A stretch of 64,000 nt of DNA from Sphaerotilus mobilis (GTDB lineage Bacteria > Pseudomonadota > Gammaproteobacteria > Burkholderiales > Burkholderiaceae_C), in contig NZ_SGWV01000007.1 of NCBI RefSeq assembly GCF_004216565.1, forward strand, positions 434,001 through 498,000, given 5' to 3'. Of this stretch, positions 10,001 through 18,829 are shown piece by piece (the first letter of the stretch is position 1; each line of letters begins with the position of its first letter). The position numbers and the translations under genes were made by a program. Under the pieces are notes generated by a model that was not told where the DNA came from, did not search any database, and saw only the letters and a program-made list of their open reading frames with translations.

Positions 10001-11182
10001 ATGAATTCCCAACTGCTGCTGCTGGCGATCTGCCAGGGCCTCTTCCTGTCGACCAATGTGACGCTGGTGGCGGTCAATGGCCTGCTCGGCCTGAGCCTTG
10101 CGCCGTCGGCCTTCCTGGCCACGCTGCCGATCGCCGCCTATGTCGCTGGCGGCGCGCTGGCGACGCCGCTGGTGGCGCGTCACCAAAGGGCCTGGGGCCG
10201 TCGACGGACCTTTCAGGCCGGCCTGCTGGTGGGTGTGGGCGCGGCCGGACTGGCGGCCTGGGCGGCGTGGATCGGCAGCTTCTGGCTGCTGACGCTGGCC
10301 ACGCTGATCAACGGCTACTTCAACGCCAACGCCTCGCTTTACCGCTTCGCCGCCGCCGAACTGGTCGAGCCGTCCTACAAGGAGAAGGCGATCTCCTGGG
10401 TGCTGGCCGCCGGCATCATCGGCGCGGTGGTCGGCCCCAACCTGGCCAGCGCCACCCGTGAGGCGCTGGTCGTGCCCTTCGTCGGCCCCTACCTGGCGCT
10501 GATGGTGCTGGCCGCCGCCGGCATCGTGGTGATGCAGTTCATCCACTTCCCGACGATCGCCGCACCGCTGGCCGCCGATGGCAGCGTGGCACGCGGACGG
10601 CCGCTGCGCGAGATCGCCCGGCAGCCGAAGTTCATCGTGGCGATTGCCGCCTGCTCGATGGGCTACGGCGTCATGAACCTGCTGATGTCGGCCACGCCGA
10701 TCGCCATGTCGCAGTGCGGCCTGCCCTTCAAGGACGCCGCGCTGGTGCTGGAGTGGCATGTGCTGGGCATGTTCGTGCCCAGCTTCTTCACCGGCAACCT
10801 GATCAAGCGCTTCGGCACCGTCAAGATCCTCAGCGCCGGGCTGGTCCTCAACGTCGCCTGCGTGAAGGTGGCGCTGTCCGGTGTCGACCTGATGCACTTC
10901 CTGGTCGCGCTGTTTGTGCTCGGCCTGGGCTGGAACTTCCTCTACATCGGCGGCACCGCGCTGGCCACCGAGTGCTACCGGCCCGAGGAACGCACCACCG
11001 CCCAAGCCGGTCTCGACTTCTGGGTCTATGTCGTGATGACGCTGACCGCCTTCGGCTCGGGCGCCCTGGTGGTCAAGGGTGGCTGGCAAGCGATGAACGC
11101 CGCCACGCTGTTGCCGCTGCTGCTGCTGGGTGCGGCGATCCTGTGGTTGGCCAAGATTCGACAAACACTGGACGAAACCTGA
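10001..11182 (+). CDS. MFS transporter
   Basis: A 393-residue polytopic membrane protein with about 12 hydrophobic segments and an MFS-like layout; the central cytoplasmic loop lies near residues 185-215. It begins MNSQLLLLAICQGLFLS at the ATG at 10001. The frame upstream to 9758 overlaps the preceding gene and is not protein-like. The substrate cannot be read from sequence. It follows the c-di-GMP enzyme by 70 bp on the same strand. Confidence 0.85.
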   Translation: MNSQLLLLAICQGLFLSTNVTLVAVNGLLGLSLAPSAFLATLPIAAYVAGGALATPLVARHQRAWGRRRTFQAGLLVGVGAAGLAAWAAWIGSFWLLTLATLINGYFNANASLYRFAAAELVEPSYKEKAISWVLAAGIIGAVVGPNLASATREALVVPFVGPYLALMVLAAAGIVVMQFIHFPTIAAPLAADGSVARGRPLREIARQPKFIVAIAACSMGYGVMNLLMSATPIAMSQCGLPFKDAALVLEWHVLGMFVPSFFTGNLIKRFGTVKILSAGLVLNVACVKVALSGVDLMHFLVALFVLGLGWNFLYIGGTALATECYRPEERTTAQAGLDFWVYVVMTLTAFGSGALVVKGGWQAMNAATLLPLLLLGAAILWLAKIRQTLDET

Positions 11183-11344
11183 ACGGTTGCGCCATATCAA
11201 GGGCGAGCGATAGCCCCCTCGGTAAGCAAGCCGCAAAAAACAAACTGGTTTTGCAAGTTTCGCGTCAGCCTGAAATACACAATTTGTAGCTGTCTGCCAC
11301 CCCTTGTTTCAGGGGCAGCAACTACCGATTTGAGGGGCTTCGAC

Positions 11345-11911
11345 ATGAGCATGATCCACGGACTCGCCAGCATCGCCGCAAGGCTCTACCTGCTGGATCC
11401 CCTGGAGAGCCAGTCGGTGCACTCCCGCCGCCGCAACGACACCCGCTGTGCCGACGGCATGGACTTCGGCACCGCCATGCGCGCCCACGGCGCCCTGACG
11501 CGCCGGCTCGAATCGGCGCTGGCCGGGCAGGACGATCCCCGCCTCGACATCGACCTGATTCGCCGCTGTGACACCGGCCGGCTCGGTCGCTGGCTGCACG
11601 GCGACGGCTACATGCTCTACGGCGTGCTGCCCGCCTACCGCCGCCTGATCGTCAGCCACCGCAACCTGCACCTGGCCGCCGCTGACGTGCTCGAACTGCT
11701 GCGCGCCGGTCAGCCGCGCGAGGCCCGCGCCTTGATGCAGAACGGCCTCTACGCGCGTTACGCCGAACAGGTCTGCGCCCAGCTGTCGCAGTTCTTCCTG
11801 GACCGTGGCGGGCGCATCAGCGTCAGCAGCTTCGGCTGCCTGGACGACCTCGACGCCGCCCACCCGGCCGTGCATGCGGCGCAGCGGCCGGGCGACCGCC
11901 TGATGGCCTGA
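11345..11911 (+). CDS. Stand-alone CZB (chemoreceptor zinc-binding) domain protein
   Basis: A 188-residue protein whose middle resembles the CZB zinc-binding four-helix bundle found in chemoreceptors and in diguanylate cyclase DgcZ. Candidate ligands are H48 and the HxxxH pair H105/H109. The segment RLGRWLHGDG at 79-88 matches the conserved (C)xLGxWxxG block, but the expected ligand Cys is Gly78, with a Cys three residues earlier at 75. No membrane or output domain is attached. The function is unknown; zinc or redox sensing is a family-based guess. An alternative TTG start at 11330 would add five residues. Confidence 0.7.
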   Translation: MSMIHGLASIAARLYLLDPLESQSVHSRRRNDTRCADGMDFGTAMRAHGALTRRLESALAGQDDPRLDIDLIRRCDTGRLGRWLHGDGYMLYGVLPAYRRLIVSHRNLHLAAADVLELLRAGQPREARALMQNGLYARYAEQVCAQLSQFFLDRGGRISVSSFGCLDDLDAAHPAVHAAQRPGDRLMA

Positions 11912-11927
11912 CCGCCCAATCTGAAAC

Positions 11928-11956
11928 AACAACGCCGGCACGAAGCCGGCGTTGTT
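11928..11956. terminator. Bidirectional hairpin terminator
   Basis: A perfect 12-bp stem (AACAACGCCGGC paired with GCCGGCGTTGTT) with the loop ACGAA, sitting between the converging CZB gene and ugd. There is no long T run, only TTGTTCATT on one side, so it may rely partly on Rho. Confidence 0.75.
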
Positions 11957-11984
11957 CATTCAATGCTTGCGATTTGCAAGCAGT

Positions 11985-13307
11985 TCAGGGCCGGCCGATG
12001 CAGCGGTACTCCAGCCCGAAGGTGCGGATCAGGGTCGGGTCATACATGTTGCGGCCGTCGATCACCAGCTTGTCCTTCAGAGCCTCGCGGATGGCGTCGA
12101 AGTCCGGCGTGCGGAACTCGCGCCACTCGGTGACGATCACCAGCGCGTCGGCACCTTCGAGTGCCGCCATGGCACCGCTGGCGTAGTTCAGCGCCTCGCT
12201 GGCCGGCATCACGCGGGCCGCCTCGGGCATCGCCACTGGGTCATAGGCCTGGATGCGCGCACCGCGCATGGCCAGCTCCTCGATGATCACGCGGCTCGGG
12301 GCCTCGCGCATGTCGTCGGTGTTGGGCTTGAAGGCCAGGCCCCAGAGCGCGAAGGTGCGCCCGCTCAGGTCATCGCCATAGCGGTCCACGACCTTCTGGA
12401 CCAGCACCTGCTTCTGCTCGTCGTTGACGGCCTCGACGGCGGTCAGCAGCTTGCTCGGCATGCCGTTGTCGGCAGCGGTGCGGGCCAGCGCCTTGACGTC
12501 CTTGGGGAAGCAGCTGCCGCCGTAGCCGGCGCCGGCGTAGAGGAAGTGCGTGCCAATGCGCGGGTCCGAGCCGATGCCCTGGCGGACCAGCTCGATGTCG
12601 GCGCCGACCTTCTCGGCCAGGCGCGAGAGCTCGTTCATGAAGCTGATGCGGGTGGCCAGCATGGCGTTGGCGGCGTACTTGGTGAACTCGGCGCTCTTGA
12701 CGTCCATCACCATCATGCGTTCGCGGTTGCGGATGAAGGGCGCGTAGAGCGCACGCATCAGCAGGATGGCGCGCTCGTCCTCGGCGCCGATCACCACGCG
12801 GTCGGGGCTCATGAAGTCCTTGACCGCCGCACCTTCCTTGAGGAATTCGGGGTTGGAGCAGATCGCGAAGTCGAGCTTGACGCCCCGTTTGGCCAGCTCG
12901 TCGACGACCGCCGCATGGACCTTGTCGCCGGTGCCCACCGGCACGGTGCTCTTGTCGACGATGACCTTGAAGTCGGTCATCGTGCGGCCGATGCTGCGGG
13001 CCGCTGCGAGCACGTACTTCAGGTCGGCCGAGCCGTCCTCGTCGGGCGGGGTGCCCACGGCGATGAACTGGATCGTGCCGTGCGAGACCGCGCGTTCGAC
13101 GTCGGTCGTGAACTCCAGCCGGCCGGCGCTGACGTTGCGGCGCACGACCTCTTCCAGTCCCGGCTCGTGGATGGGGATGCCGCCATCGAGCAGCGTCTGG
13201 ATCTTGCTGGCGTCCAGGTCCAGGCACAGCACGTGGTTGCCCATTTCGGACAGGCAGGCGCCCGTGACCAGGCCCACATAACCGGTGCCGACGACGGTGA
13301 CTTTCAT
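11985..13307 (-). CDS. ugd: UDP-glucose 6-dehydrogenase
   Basis: A 440-residue NAD-dependent enzyme that oxidises UDP-glucose to UDP-glucuronate, a precursor for acidic exopolysaccharide. The N-terminal Rossmann motif is VVGTGYVGL (residues 4-12). The catalytic cysteine lies in [11 protein letters not shown] near residue 260, and the C-terminal domain carries [20 protein letters not shown]. Length and motifs are normal. It stands apart from the main polysaccharide cluster (from 22.8 kb) but plausibly supplies it. Confidence 0.96.
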   Translation of the reverse strand: MKVTVVGTGYVGLVTGACLSEMGNHVLCLDLDASKIQTLLDGGIPIHEPGLEEVVRRNVSAGRLEFTTDVERAVSHGTIQFIAVGTPPDEDGSADLKYVLAAARSIGRTMTDFKVIVDKSTVPVGTGDKVHAAVVDELAKRGVKLDFAICSNPEFLKEGAAVKDFMSPDRVVIGAEDERAILLMRALYAPFIRNRERMMVMDVKSAEFTKYAANAMLATRISFMNELSRLAEKVGADIELVRQGIGSDPRIGTHFLYAGAGYGGSCFPKDVKALARTAADNGMPSKLLTAVEAVNDEQKQVLVQKVVDRYGDDLSGRTFALWGLAFKPNTDDMREAPSRVIIEELAMRGARIQAYDPVAMPEAARVMPASEALNYASGAMAALEGADALVIVTEWREFRTPDFDAIREALKDKLVIDGRNMYDPTLIRTFGLEYRCIGRP

Positions 13308-13582
13308 GCGCGGTATTCCCTCATCAAGTTCAAGTGGCGCCGACCTGCACGAGGCGGTCCGGCGCGGACAGCCGAGGTTCTAGCAGATCGCACCCCGTGT
13401 GAACCCTCATGCCGACCGCCCCGCGCGGTGAAGGCCGGTAGGTGAGCAATCATGCCGTGGCATCTGTGGCAAACCGATGAAGCCGTGCAGGCCGCCCGTC
13501 CCCTTGGTGGTTCCCAAAGCGGCAAAGCCGCGCTGGAATGCGGCGCACGCCCGGACCCGGGCCGACCGCCCGAGGAGACACC

Positions 13583-15181
13583 ATGGACGCACCGTTCTTC
13601 CCCATCATCTACGTGCGTGGCTACGCCATGACCGCCGGCGAACGCGACGAAACCGCCGCCGACCCGTTCTGCGGCTTCAACCTGGGATCGACCGCCTACC
13701 GGGCGACGCCCGACAAGAAGGCACCGCCCAAGAAGTTCATCTTCGAGTCGCCGGTGCTGCGCCTGGGCTCGGACCACGGCTACCGCGACATCTACGAGAA
13801 CGGCCTGGACATCCTCGACCCCGACTGGGCCCCGCCGGTGGCCCACGACGGCACGCAGGAGCCCGGCATCGGCGCGCGTTCCATCGTGGTCTACCGCTAT
13901 TACGACGAGGGCTCGCGCCTGCACGGCACAGGCGAGGCCGAGTCGGTCGAGCACTACGCCCGTGGCCTGTCGGACCTGATCGCGCGGGTGCGCGAGCTGG
14001 TCTGCGCGCGGCCGGCCAACGCCGTCAAGCCCCAGGACTTCCGCTGCTACCTGGTGGCCCACTCGATGGGTGGCCTGGTCGTGCGGGCCTTTCTGCAGAA
14101 CCCCGCACTGGGCGACAAAGAGCTGCGCAAGAGCGTCGACAAGGTCTTCACCTACGGCACGCCGCACAACGGCATCGACACGCTGGGCTTCAACGTGCCG
14201 AAGTGGCTGGGCGTCAACGACATCAACAACTTCAACCGCAGCCGCATCGCCGACTACCTCGGCGTCAAGGACCACCCGGCCCACACCCGCAGCGGCCGCG
14301 TCGACCTGCTGCCGCCGGCCACCTTCCCGGCCAGCCGCTTCTTCTGCATGGTCGGCACCAACCGCAGCGACTACGAGGTCGCGATGGGCCTGTCGCGCGC
14401 CTTCGCCGGCCACGGCAGTGACGGCCTGGTGCGCATCGAGAACGCCACCGTCTGGGGCGCCAACGCCAAGGGCGACGCGGTCGAGCCCGCCGCCTGCGCC
14501 TATGCCTACCGGGCCCACTCGGGCGTCTACGGCATCGTCAACAGCGAGGAGGGCTACCAGAACCTGACCCGCTTCCTGTTCGGCGACGTGCGGGTCGACA
14601 TCTGGCTGGACATCGACGCGGTCACGCTGCCCACGCCGCTGCAGGGCGAGAAGAACATCCAGGCGCTCTACCAGATCGAGTTCCTGGCCAGCCCGCGTGG
14701 CAAGCGCTGGTATCTGACACGTCGCGTCACCGAGGAAGACTCGCCGGCCTGCCGCACCCACCAGGAACTGACCGACCCGGCCGCCAAGGACCGCCGCAGC
14801 ATCTACCTGTCGACCGTCTTCCTGTCCAACAACGCCCGCGTCAACCGCGAGCGCCCATCGCTGGCCTACGCGATGACGCTCAATGTGCGCACGCCCGACT
14901 ACCAGCAGGTCAAGACCTTCTGGCCCGACCAGCACTACGAAGGCAACCACCTGTTCCGCGACACCGCCGTGATCGAGCTGGTGCCGCCCAAGGTGGCTGG
15001 CGAGACGTGGCAGTTCACAGCCACCTGGCAAGGCCAGCCCGAGGCCAGCGCCAAGGCCGACCTGAGCTTCAAGCAGCTCAAGCAGGGCAAGGTCCAGGTG
15101 CTGGTGCCTTTCGAGAACAGCAAGGCACCGGGCATCAAGGGCAAGGTCCGGCTGATCGTCAGCGGCTGGAACGAGGGCTGA
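13583..15181 (+). CDS. Alpha/beta-hydrolase (lipase/esterase-like)
   Basis: A 532-residue protein with an alpha/beta-hydrolase N-terminal half. The nucleophile elbow is AHSMGG with Ser161, followed by FTYGTPHNGI, as in PGAP1/lipase-class-2 proteins that act on large or lipid substrates. The C-terminal 200 residues are beta-rich and not recognised. There is no clear signal peptide. The ATG at 13583 has a good purine-rich ribosome site (GAGGAGA) 6 bp upstream, favouring it over the earlier in-frame ATG at 13538. It is divergent from ugd across a 275-bp gap that must hold both promoters. The substrate is unknown. Confidence 0.8.
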   Translation: MDAPFFPIIYVRGYAMTAGERDETAADPFCGFNLGSTAYRATPDKKAPPKKFIFESPVLRLGSDHGYRDIYENGLDILDPDWAPPVAHDGTQEPGIGARSIVVYRYYDEGSRLHGTGEAESVEHYARGLSDLIARVRELVCARPANAVKPQDFRCYLVAHSMGGLVVRAFLQNPALGDKELRKSVDKVFTYGTPHNGIDTLGFNVPKWLGVNDINNFNRSRIADYLGVKDHPAHTRSGRVDLLPPATFPASRFFCMVGTNRSDYEVAMGLSRAFAGHGSDGLVRIENATVWGANAKGDAVEPAACAYAYRAHSGVYGIVNSEEGYQNLTRFLFGDVRVDIWLDIDAVTLPTPLQGEKNIQALYQIEFLASPRGKRWYLTRRVTEEDSPACRTHQELTDPAAKDRRSIYLSTVFLSNNARVNRERPSLAYAMTLNVRTPDYQQVKTFWPDQHYEGNHLFRDTAVIELVPPKVAGETWQFTATWQGQPEASAKADLSFKQLKQGKVQVLVPFENSKAPGIKGKVRLIVSGWNEG

Positions 15182-15214
15182 GCGCGACACGCCGACCCCG
15201 CAAACGCGGGGGGC

Positions 15215-15259
15215 AACCCCCATTCGGGGATGGCGACACCCGCAAGGCTTCCTTAATCT
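15215..15259 (+). promoter_or_regulatory. Candidate promoter region of first PEP-CTERM gene
   Basis: A dyad CCCC/GGGG around ATTC (15215-15231) is followed by a possible -35 TGGCGA (15231-15236) and, after 17 bp, a possible -10 TAATCT (15254-15259), about 73 bp before the ATG. A second GC hairpin (CCCCGC/GCGGGG, 15196-15211) may end the upstream hydrolase message. The promoter call is inference. Confidence 0.35.
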
Positions 15260-15331
15260 GAGGACAGGTCGCCGCCACAGGCTCTTTGGCTGAAGGACGG
15301 CGGCGACACCCCACTCCTCCGAAAGGGAAGC

Positions 15332-16033
15332 ATGCAGTCCATCCATCACCCCATCCGCGCCGCAGCCCTGGCCGCTGCCGCCCTGTTCATCGGCTTTGGC
15401 GCACAGGCGCAGCAGGTCGTGAGCGAGAACTTCAACGGCCTGTCGGCCCTGGTACCGATCACGGGTGGCACCACCAATGCCTACGACGGCGCCAACGTGC
15501 TGCCGACGTTCTCCTACGGCCTGGTCAACGGCTCGTGGTTCGAGAACACCCAGATCACGGTCGGCGGCATCGAAGCCGACAACTTCCTGGTCCTGGGCCG
15601 CGGTGACTCGTTCACCTTCAACTTCAGCCTCACGGCGCCGGTGTCGAACGTGGTGATCGCGTTTGCGTACTCCAACACCAACGGCAACCCGACCAACGCG
15701 CAAGGTCAGCCGATCACCGTCAACGTGGCCACCAACTCGTGGACGATGGACTCGGAAAGCAGCTCGCTGGACAACACGGCCATTGCTGGAACCGGCAACC
15801 CGAGCTTCAGCAACAACTCGCAGACCTACACGCGAGCCTTCAACGGCCTGGGCGCGGGCAACCACTTCTTCACTTGGGCGCGCAGCAACCAAGCCAACAG
15901 CGGCACGCTGCGCATCGACGACTTCAGCGCCACCGTCACGGCCGTGCCCGAGCCCGAGACCTACGCGATGATGCTGGCGGGCCTCGGTGCCATCGGCTTC
16001 CTGTCGCGTCGTCGCAAGCCGGCACACGGCTGA
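15332..16033 (+). CDS. PEP-CTERM sorting-domain exported protein
   Basis: A 233-residue secreted protein with a Sec signal peptide (residues 1-26, cleavage after GAQAQ), a beta-rich, Asn/Thr-rich body and a C-terminal exosortase signal: VPEPETYAMMLAGLG, a hydrophobic helix and SRRRK. In this family the tail is cut by an exosortase, here presumably the XrtB encoded at 36.6 kb. The body is not a recognised enzyme and resembles adhesin- or matrix-like PEP-CTERM proteins. It has its own terminator at 16082. Confidence 0.9.
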   Translation: MQSIHHPIRAAALAAAALFIGFGAQAQQVVSENFNGLSALVPITGGTTNAYDGANVLPTFSYGLVNGSWFENTQITVGGIEADNFLVLGRGDSFTFNFSLTAPVSNVVIAFAYSNTNGNPTNAQGQPITVNVATNSWTMDSESSSLDNTAIAGTGNPSFSNNSQTYTRAFNGLGAGNHFFTWARSNQANSGTLRIDDFSATVTAVPEPETYAMMLAGLGAIGFLSRRRKPAHG

Positions 16034-16081
16034 TCGACCCGGCGCGCACGCGCGCCGACGCTGACCTGGCGGTGGTTCAAG

Positions 16082-16105
16082 GGCGTCCCTCGGGACGCCT
16101 TTTTT
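16082..16105 (+). terminator. Rho-independent terminator
   Basis: Stem GGCGTCCC/GGGACGCC followed immediately by six T residues (16100-16105), 49 bp after the first PEP-CTERM gene. The stem is nearly the same as that of the terminator at 16943. Confidence 0.9.
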
Positions 16106-16155
16106 CATGGCCGACCACCACGCTCCCGTGCGGCGATGCCCGATCTGGCGGCCCA

Positions 16156-16255
16156 AGCCCCCCCTGTTCATGGGCTGCGTGGCGCGTGACCCACGAAACA
16201 CCCCGTGTTCATGGGCCTTCCCGGGCGACCCGGTCACAGGTCCCGCACCTACGAT
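16156..16255 (+). promoter_or_regulatory. Paired hairpin motif and candidate promoter upstream of second PEP-CTERM gene
   Basis: Two copies of a CCC-loop-GGG motif with loop CTGTTCAT (16164-16171) and GTGTTCAT (16205-16212), exactly 41 bp apart. A -10-like TACGAT lies at 16250-16255, about 100 bp before the ATG. The same pair with the same 41-bp offset occurs before the fifth PEP-CTERM gene (18830-18891). The 324-bp gap 16034-16357 holds only the upstream terminator and this element; no gene was seen in it. Confidence 0.5.
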
Positions 16256-16357
16256 GCCTTCAGCTTCGTTCAGGCTGCACGCGCAGTCCGTCACGATTCC
16301 AGCGGAACCGGCCCCAGGCCCAACCGCCTCCACCACGGCCAGGGAAAGGACCCCCTC

Positions 16358-16891
16358 ATGTTCAAGAAACTCATCCTCGCTGCCGCCTTCGCGGTCGGCA
16401 GCTTCGGTGCCCATGCGGCACCCGTCGACAGCAACTTCTACTCCGACATCGACGGCAACTCCACGGTGAACCTGCCCATCGGCAGCTTCATCGCAGCGGC
16501 GGCTCTCAGCGATGCGCTGGTCAGCTTCTCGCTGTTCACGGTCCCTGGGCTGTCGAGCGTCAGCCCCACGCTGTCGATCTCCTTGACCCCGAGCGGCCCG
16601 GGCCAGCTGCTGGGCATGGGCTCGTCTGGCGTCCCCGCCACGTTGACGTTCTTCGGCTTCCCGGTCCTGGGCAACTTGACGAACTTCAGCGCCTCGTTCA
16701 CCGGCCTGACCGCTGGCACCTACAGCGTGCGCCTGCTCGACAGCAACAACCTGACGAACAACCCGGTCGCATCGACGAACTTCTCGGCCACCGTCACCGC
16801 CGTGCCGGAACCCGAGACCTACGCCATGCTGCTCGCCGGCCTGGGCGTCGTTGGCGCCCTGTCGCGTCGCCGCAAGGCCCTGCAGGCCTGA
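16358..16891 (+). CDS. PEP-CTERM sorting-domain exported protein (FxDxA-like)
   Basis: A 177-residue secreted protein: signal peptide MFKKLILAAAFAVGSFGAHA, a small beta-rich body of about 125 residues, then VPEPETYAMLLAGLG, a hydrophobic stretch and SRRRK. Its N-terminal half resembles the short FxDxA PEP-CTERM subfamily in general pattern only. I start at the ATG at 16358 because it yields a clean signal peptide; the frame extends upstream to 16205 without sense. A strong terminator follows at 16943. Confidence 0.88.
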   Translation: MFKKLILAAAFAVGSFGAHAAPVDSNFYSDIDGNSTVNLPIGSFIAAAALSDALVSFSLFTVPGLSSVSPTLSISLTPSGPGQLLGMGSSGVPATLTFFGFPVLGNLTNFSASFTGLTAGTYSVRLLDSNNLTNNPVASTNFSATVTAVPEPETYAMLLAGLGVVGALSRRRKALQA

Positions 16892-16942
16892 TTCGACCGG
16901 CGCCAGCGCGCGCCGGACCGAGCTTCTCGACCACGAGACAAG

Positions 16943-16975
16943 TGAAGGCGTCCTTCGGGACGCCTTCAGCTTTTT
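16943..16975 (+). terminator. Rho-independent terminator
   Basis: Ten-bp stem GAAGGCGTCC/GGACGCCTTC closed by TTCG, then AGC and five T residues. The core GGCGTCC...GGACGCC is shared with the terminator at 16082. Confidence 0.9.
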
Positions 16976-17112
16976 GTGCTGAAGATGCCACCGTCATGCC
17001 GACCCGACCACCTTGTTCGGGGATGTTCAGCAACGGTTCACGCGCTCATGATGGTTTTGTTCGGATCGGCCTTGCGGCCCCTCCGCCCTCTGCCTAAACG
17101 AGGAGACCGACG

Positions 17113-17844
17113 ATGACGCATTGCCCCTTGCGCACGCGAGCCCGCGCTGCAGCGACTGGCCTGGCCCTGCTGGCGATGTTGGCGCTGGCCGGACCGGCAC
17201 AGGCCCAGTCCGAGACGGTCCTGACGACCTTCGAGCCGGGCCAGCTATGGCTGCCGGTGGACACCGACACGGTCACCACGCTCGGCGCCTTTTCTTCGGG
17301 CAATGGCTGGAGCAGCCCGCAGGTGAGCGAAGCCGGTTCGACGCTCATGCTGGCCGATGTCGACGGCAACCAGTTCCTCTGGCTCGATGGTGGCGAGCGG
17401 GTGCGCTACACCTATGCGCACCTGGTCGCCGGCACGGTCTACGACCTCGGCCTGTCCTTCCTCTATGCCGCGCACCGCGCCAACGACGGTGGCGACGGCA
17501 TGGCCTTGCGCATCACCAGCAACGTGCTGGCCACGCAGGATCTCGCTGGCACGCTGGCCAGCAACTGCGAGGAACTCGCCCTGGGTTGCGCGGACTCCTT
17601 CCATGCCGCACTGATCAGCAACCCCGTGACCATCGGCACGACCCGCTTCACCGCCACCGGCAGCGAGGCCACCATCGAGTTCATCGCACAGGGCGATGAC
17701 CGCTCGCGTGTCGCGCTGGACGATGTGCGTGTCGAGATCAACGCCGTCAGCGCCGTGCCCGAGCCCGAGACCTGGGCGCTGATGCTCACGGGCCTCGCAG
17801 CCATCGGACTTCGCGCGCGTCGACGTCGCCCGGCCGGGGCCTGA
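17113..17844 (+). CDS. PEP-CTERM sorting-domain exported protein, NF038120 type-like
   Basis: A 243-residue exported protein: signal peptide ending in GPAQAQ near residue 33, a beta-rich body with a FEPG / SSGNGWSS start that resembles carbohydrate-binding-like jelly-roll proteins, and a C-terminal VPEPETWALMLTGLAAIGLRARRRR exosortase signal (given here by its key residues VPEP, a hydrophobic run and RARRRR). A purine-rich ribosome site, GAGGAGA, precedes the ATG. The specific subfamily assignment is a guess; the sorting signal is clear. Confidence 0.85.
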   Translation: MTHCPLRTRARAAATGLALLAMLALAGPAQAQSETVLTTFEPGQLWLPVDTDTVTTLGAFSSGNGWSSPQVSEAGSTLMLADVDGNQFLWLDGGERVRYTYAHLVAGTVYDLGLSFLYAAHRANDGGDGMALRITSNVLATQDLAGTLASNCEELALGCADSFHAALISNPVTIGTTRFTATGSEATIEFIAQGDDRSRVALDDVRVEINAVSAVPEPETWALMLTGLAAIGLRARRRRPAGA

Positions 17845-18030
17845 ATCCCGCGCCGTGCACTCGCTCACGGACCGATCTCACGGCCCGCGCATCGCGATTG
17901 AATAGCGCCGGACTTGCCGGCCAGTCGCGCCTTTTCACATTCGGGCGCCTTCCTAGACTGACTTCCATGCCGCGACCCACACCGGTCGCGTCGCACGGAA
18001 GACCCCCAGTCCCCGCCAAGGAAGGCCAGC

Positions 18031-18735
18031 ATGACCCCAGCTTGCAAGTTCCCGTTCCTGGTCAGCCCGATGACCGCGATGCGCGTGTTGATCGGCCTTC
18101 TGACGATGCTGGCCCTGCCCATGTTCGACCTCGCCAGCGCCCGCGCCCAAGGCATGGCCGACACCCAGAGCTACAGCGAGACCTTCGACAGCCTGCGCAA
18201 CGGTGACTACGGCGATCGCCAGAGCCGGACGCTGGCAGACCTCAGCGGTGCCTTGTTCAACGGTGGCTGGGTCGTGAGCGCCGGCAAGCCCGAAATCGCC
18301 GGCAGCAACGTCAATCGCCGCATCGAGCTGGAGGACGGCGACACCTTCTCCTTCGTCATGGCCTTGCTGCAACCGGCGGACGTCAGCTTCTCGTTCGATG
18401 TGCGCTCCGAGGAGCAGAACAAGGACAGCCTCTACATCCTGCGCGCCGCCGGTCTGAGCAGCGGCGAGGTCGATGTGCCCGGCCTGCGCAGCAACCGGCC
18501 CTCGCGCCGCGACAGCTACCAGTTCGACGACCTGCAGGCCGGCACCTACACCTTCAGCATCGAGGTGCTGGACGACCAGCTGCGGCTCGACAACGCCCGC
18601 TTCGACGTCACCGCCTTGAGCACCATCTCCGCCGTGCCCGAGCCCCAGAGCTGGGCCATGTTGTTCGCCGGACTCGGTGCCATCGGCTTTCTCTCGCGCC
18701 GTCGCGGCTCCACCTCGCCGCGCGACCTCGCGTGA
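18031..18735 (+). CDS. PEP-CTERM sorting-domain exported protein
   Basis: A 234-residue exported protein with an unusually long N-terminal region before the hydrophobic core (MRVLIGLLTMLALPM from residue 17), suggesting that the methionine at residue 14 or 17 may be the true start. The body is acidic and beta-rich (SYSETFDSL, RIELEDGDTFSF). The tail is VPEPQSWAMLFAGLG, then a hydrophobic run and SRRRG, followed by eight extra residues. A -10-like TAGACT lies at 17954-17959. Its stop codon lies at the start of an 8-bp tandem array. Confidence 0.85.
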   Translation: MTPACKFPFLVSPMTAMRVLIGLLTMLALPMFDLASARAQGMADTQSYSETFDSLRNGDYGDRQSRTLADLSGALFNGGWVVSAGKPEIAGSNVNRRIELEDGDTFSFVMALLQPADVSFSFDVRSEEQNKDSLYILRAAGLSSGEVDVPGLRSNRPSRRDSYQFDDLQAGTYTFSIEVLDDQLRLDNARFDVTALSTISAVPEPQSWAMLFAGLGAIGFLSRRRGSTSPRDLA

Positions 18736-18786
18736 TCGCGTGATCGCGTGATCGCGTGATCGTGTGATCGTGTGATCGCGTGATCG
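18731..18786. repeat. 8-bp tandem array at a stop codon
   Basis: Seven copies of an 8-bp unit, CGTGATCG (two copies read TGTGATCG). The first copy contains the stop codon of the fourth PEP-CTERM gene. Confidence 0.95.
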
Positions 18787-18829
18787 CTCTTGCCCCATCC
18801 GGGTCCACGTCATCCGGCACCGCTTGTCC

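Noticed and set aside
15231-15260. Sigma-54 promoter before PEP-CTERM genes
   Set aside because: No GG-N10-GC element with TGGCAC/TTGC flanks was convincing upstream of the five genes; the near matches keep only the GG and GC.
18731-18786. Possible CRISPR-like or attachment repeat
   Set aside because: The unit is 8 bp without spacers, so it is a simple tandem array. The same holds for 40165-40244.
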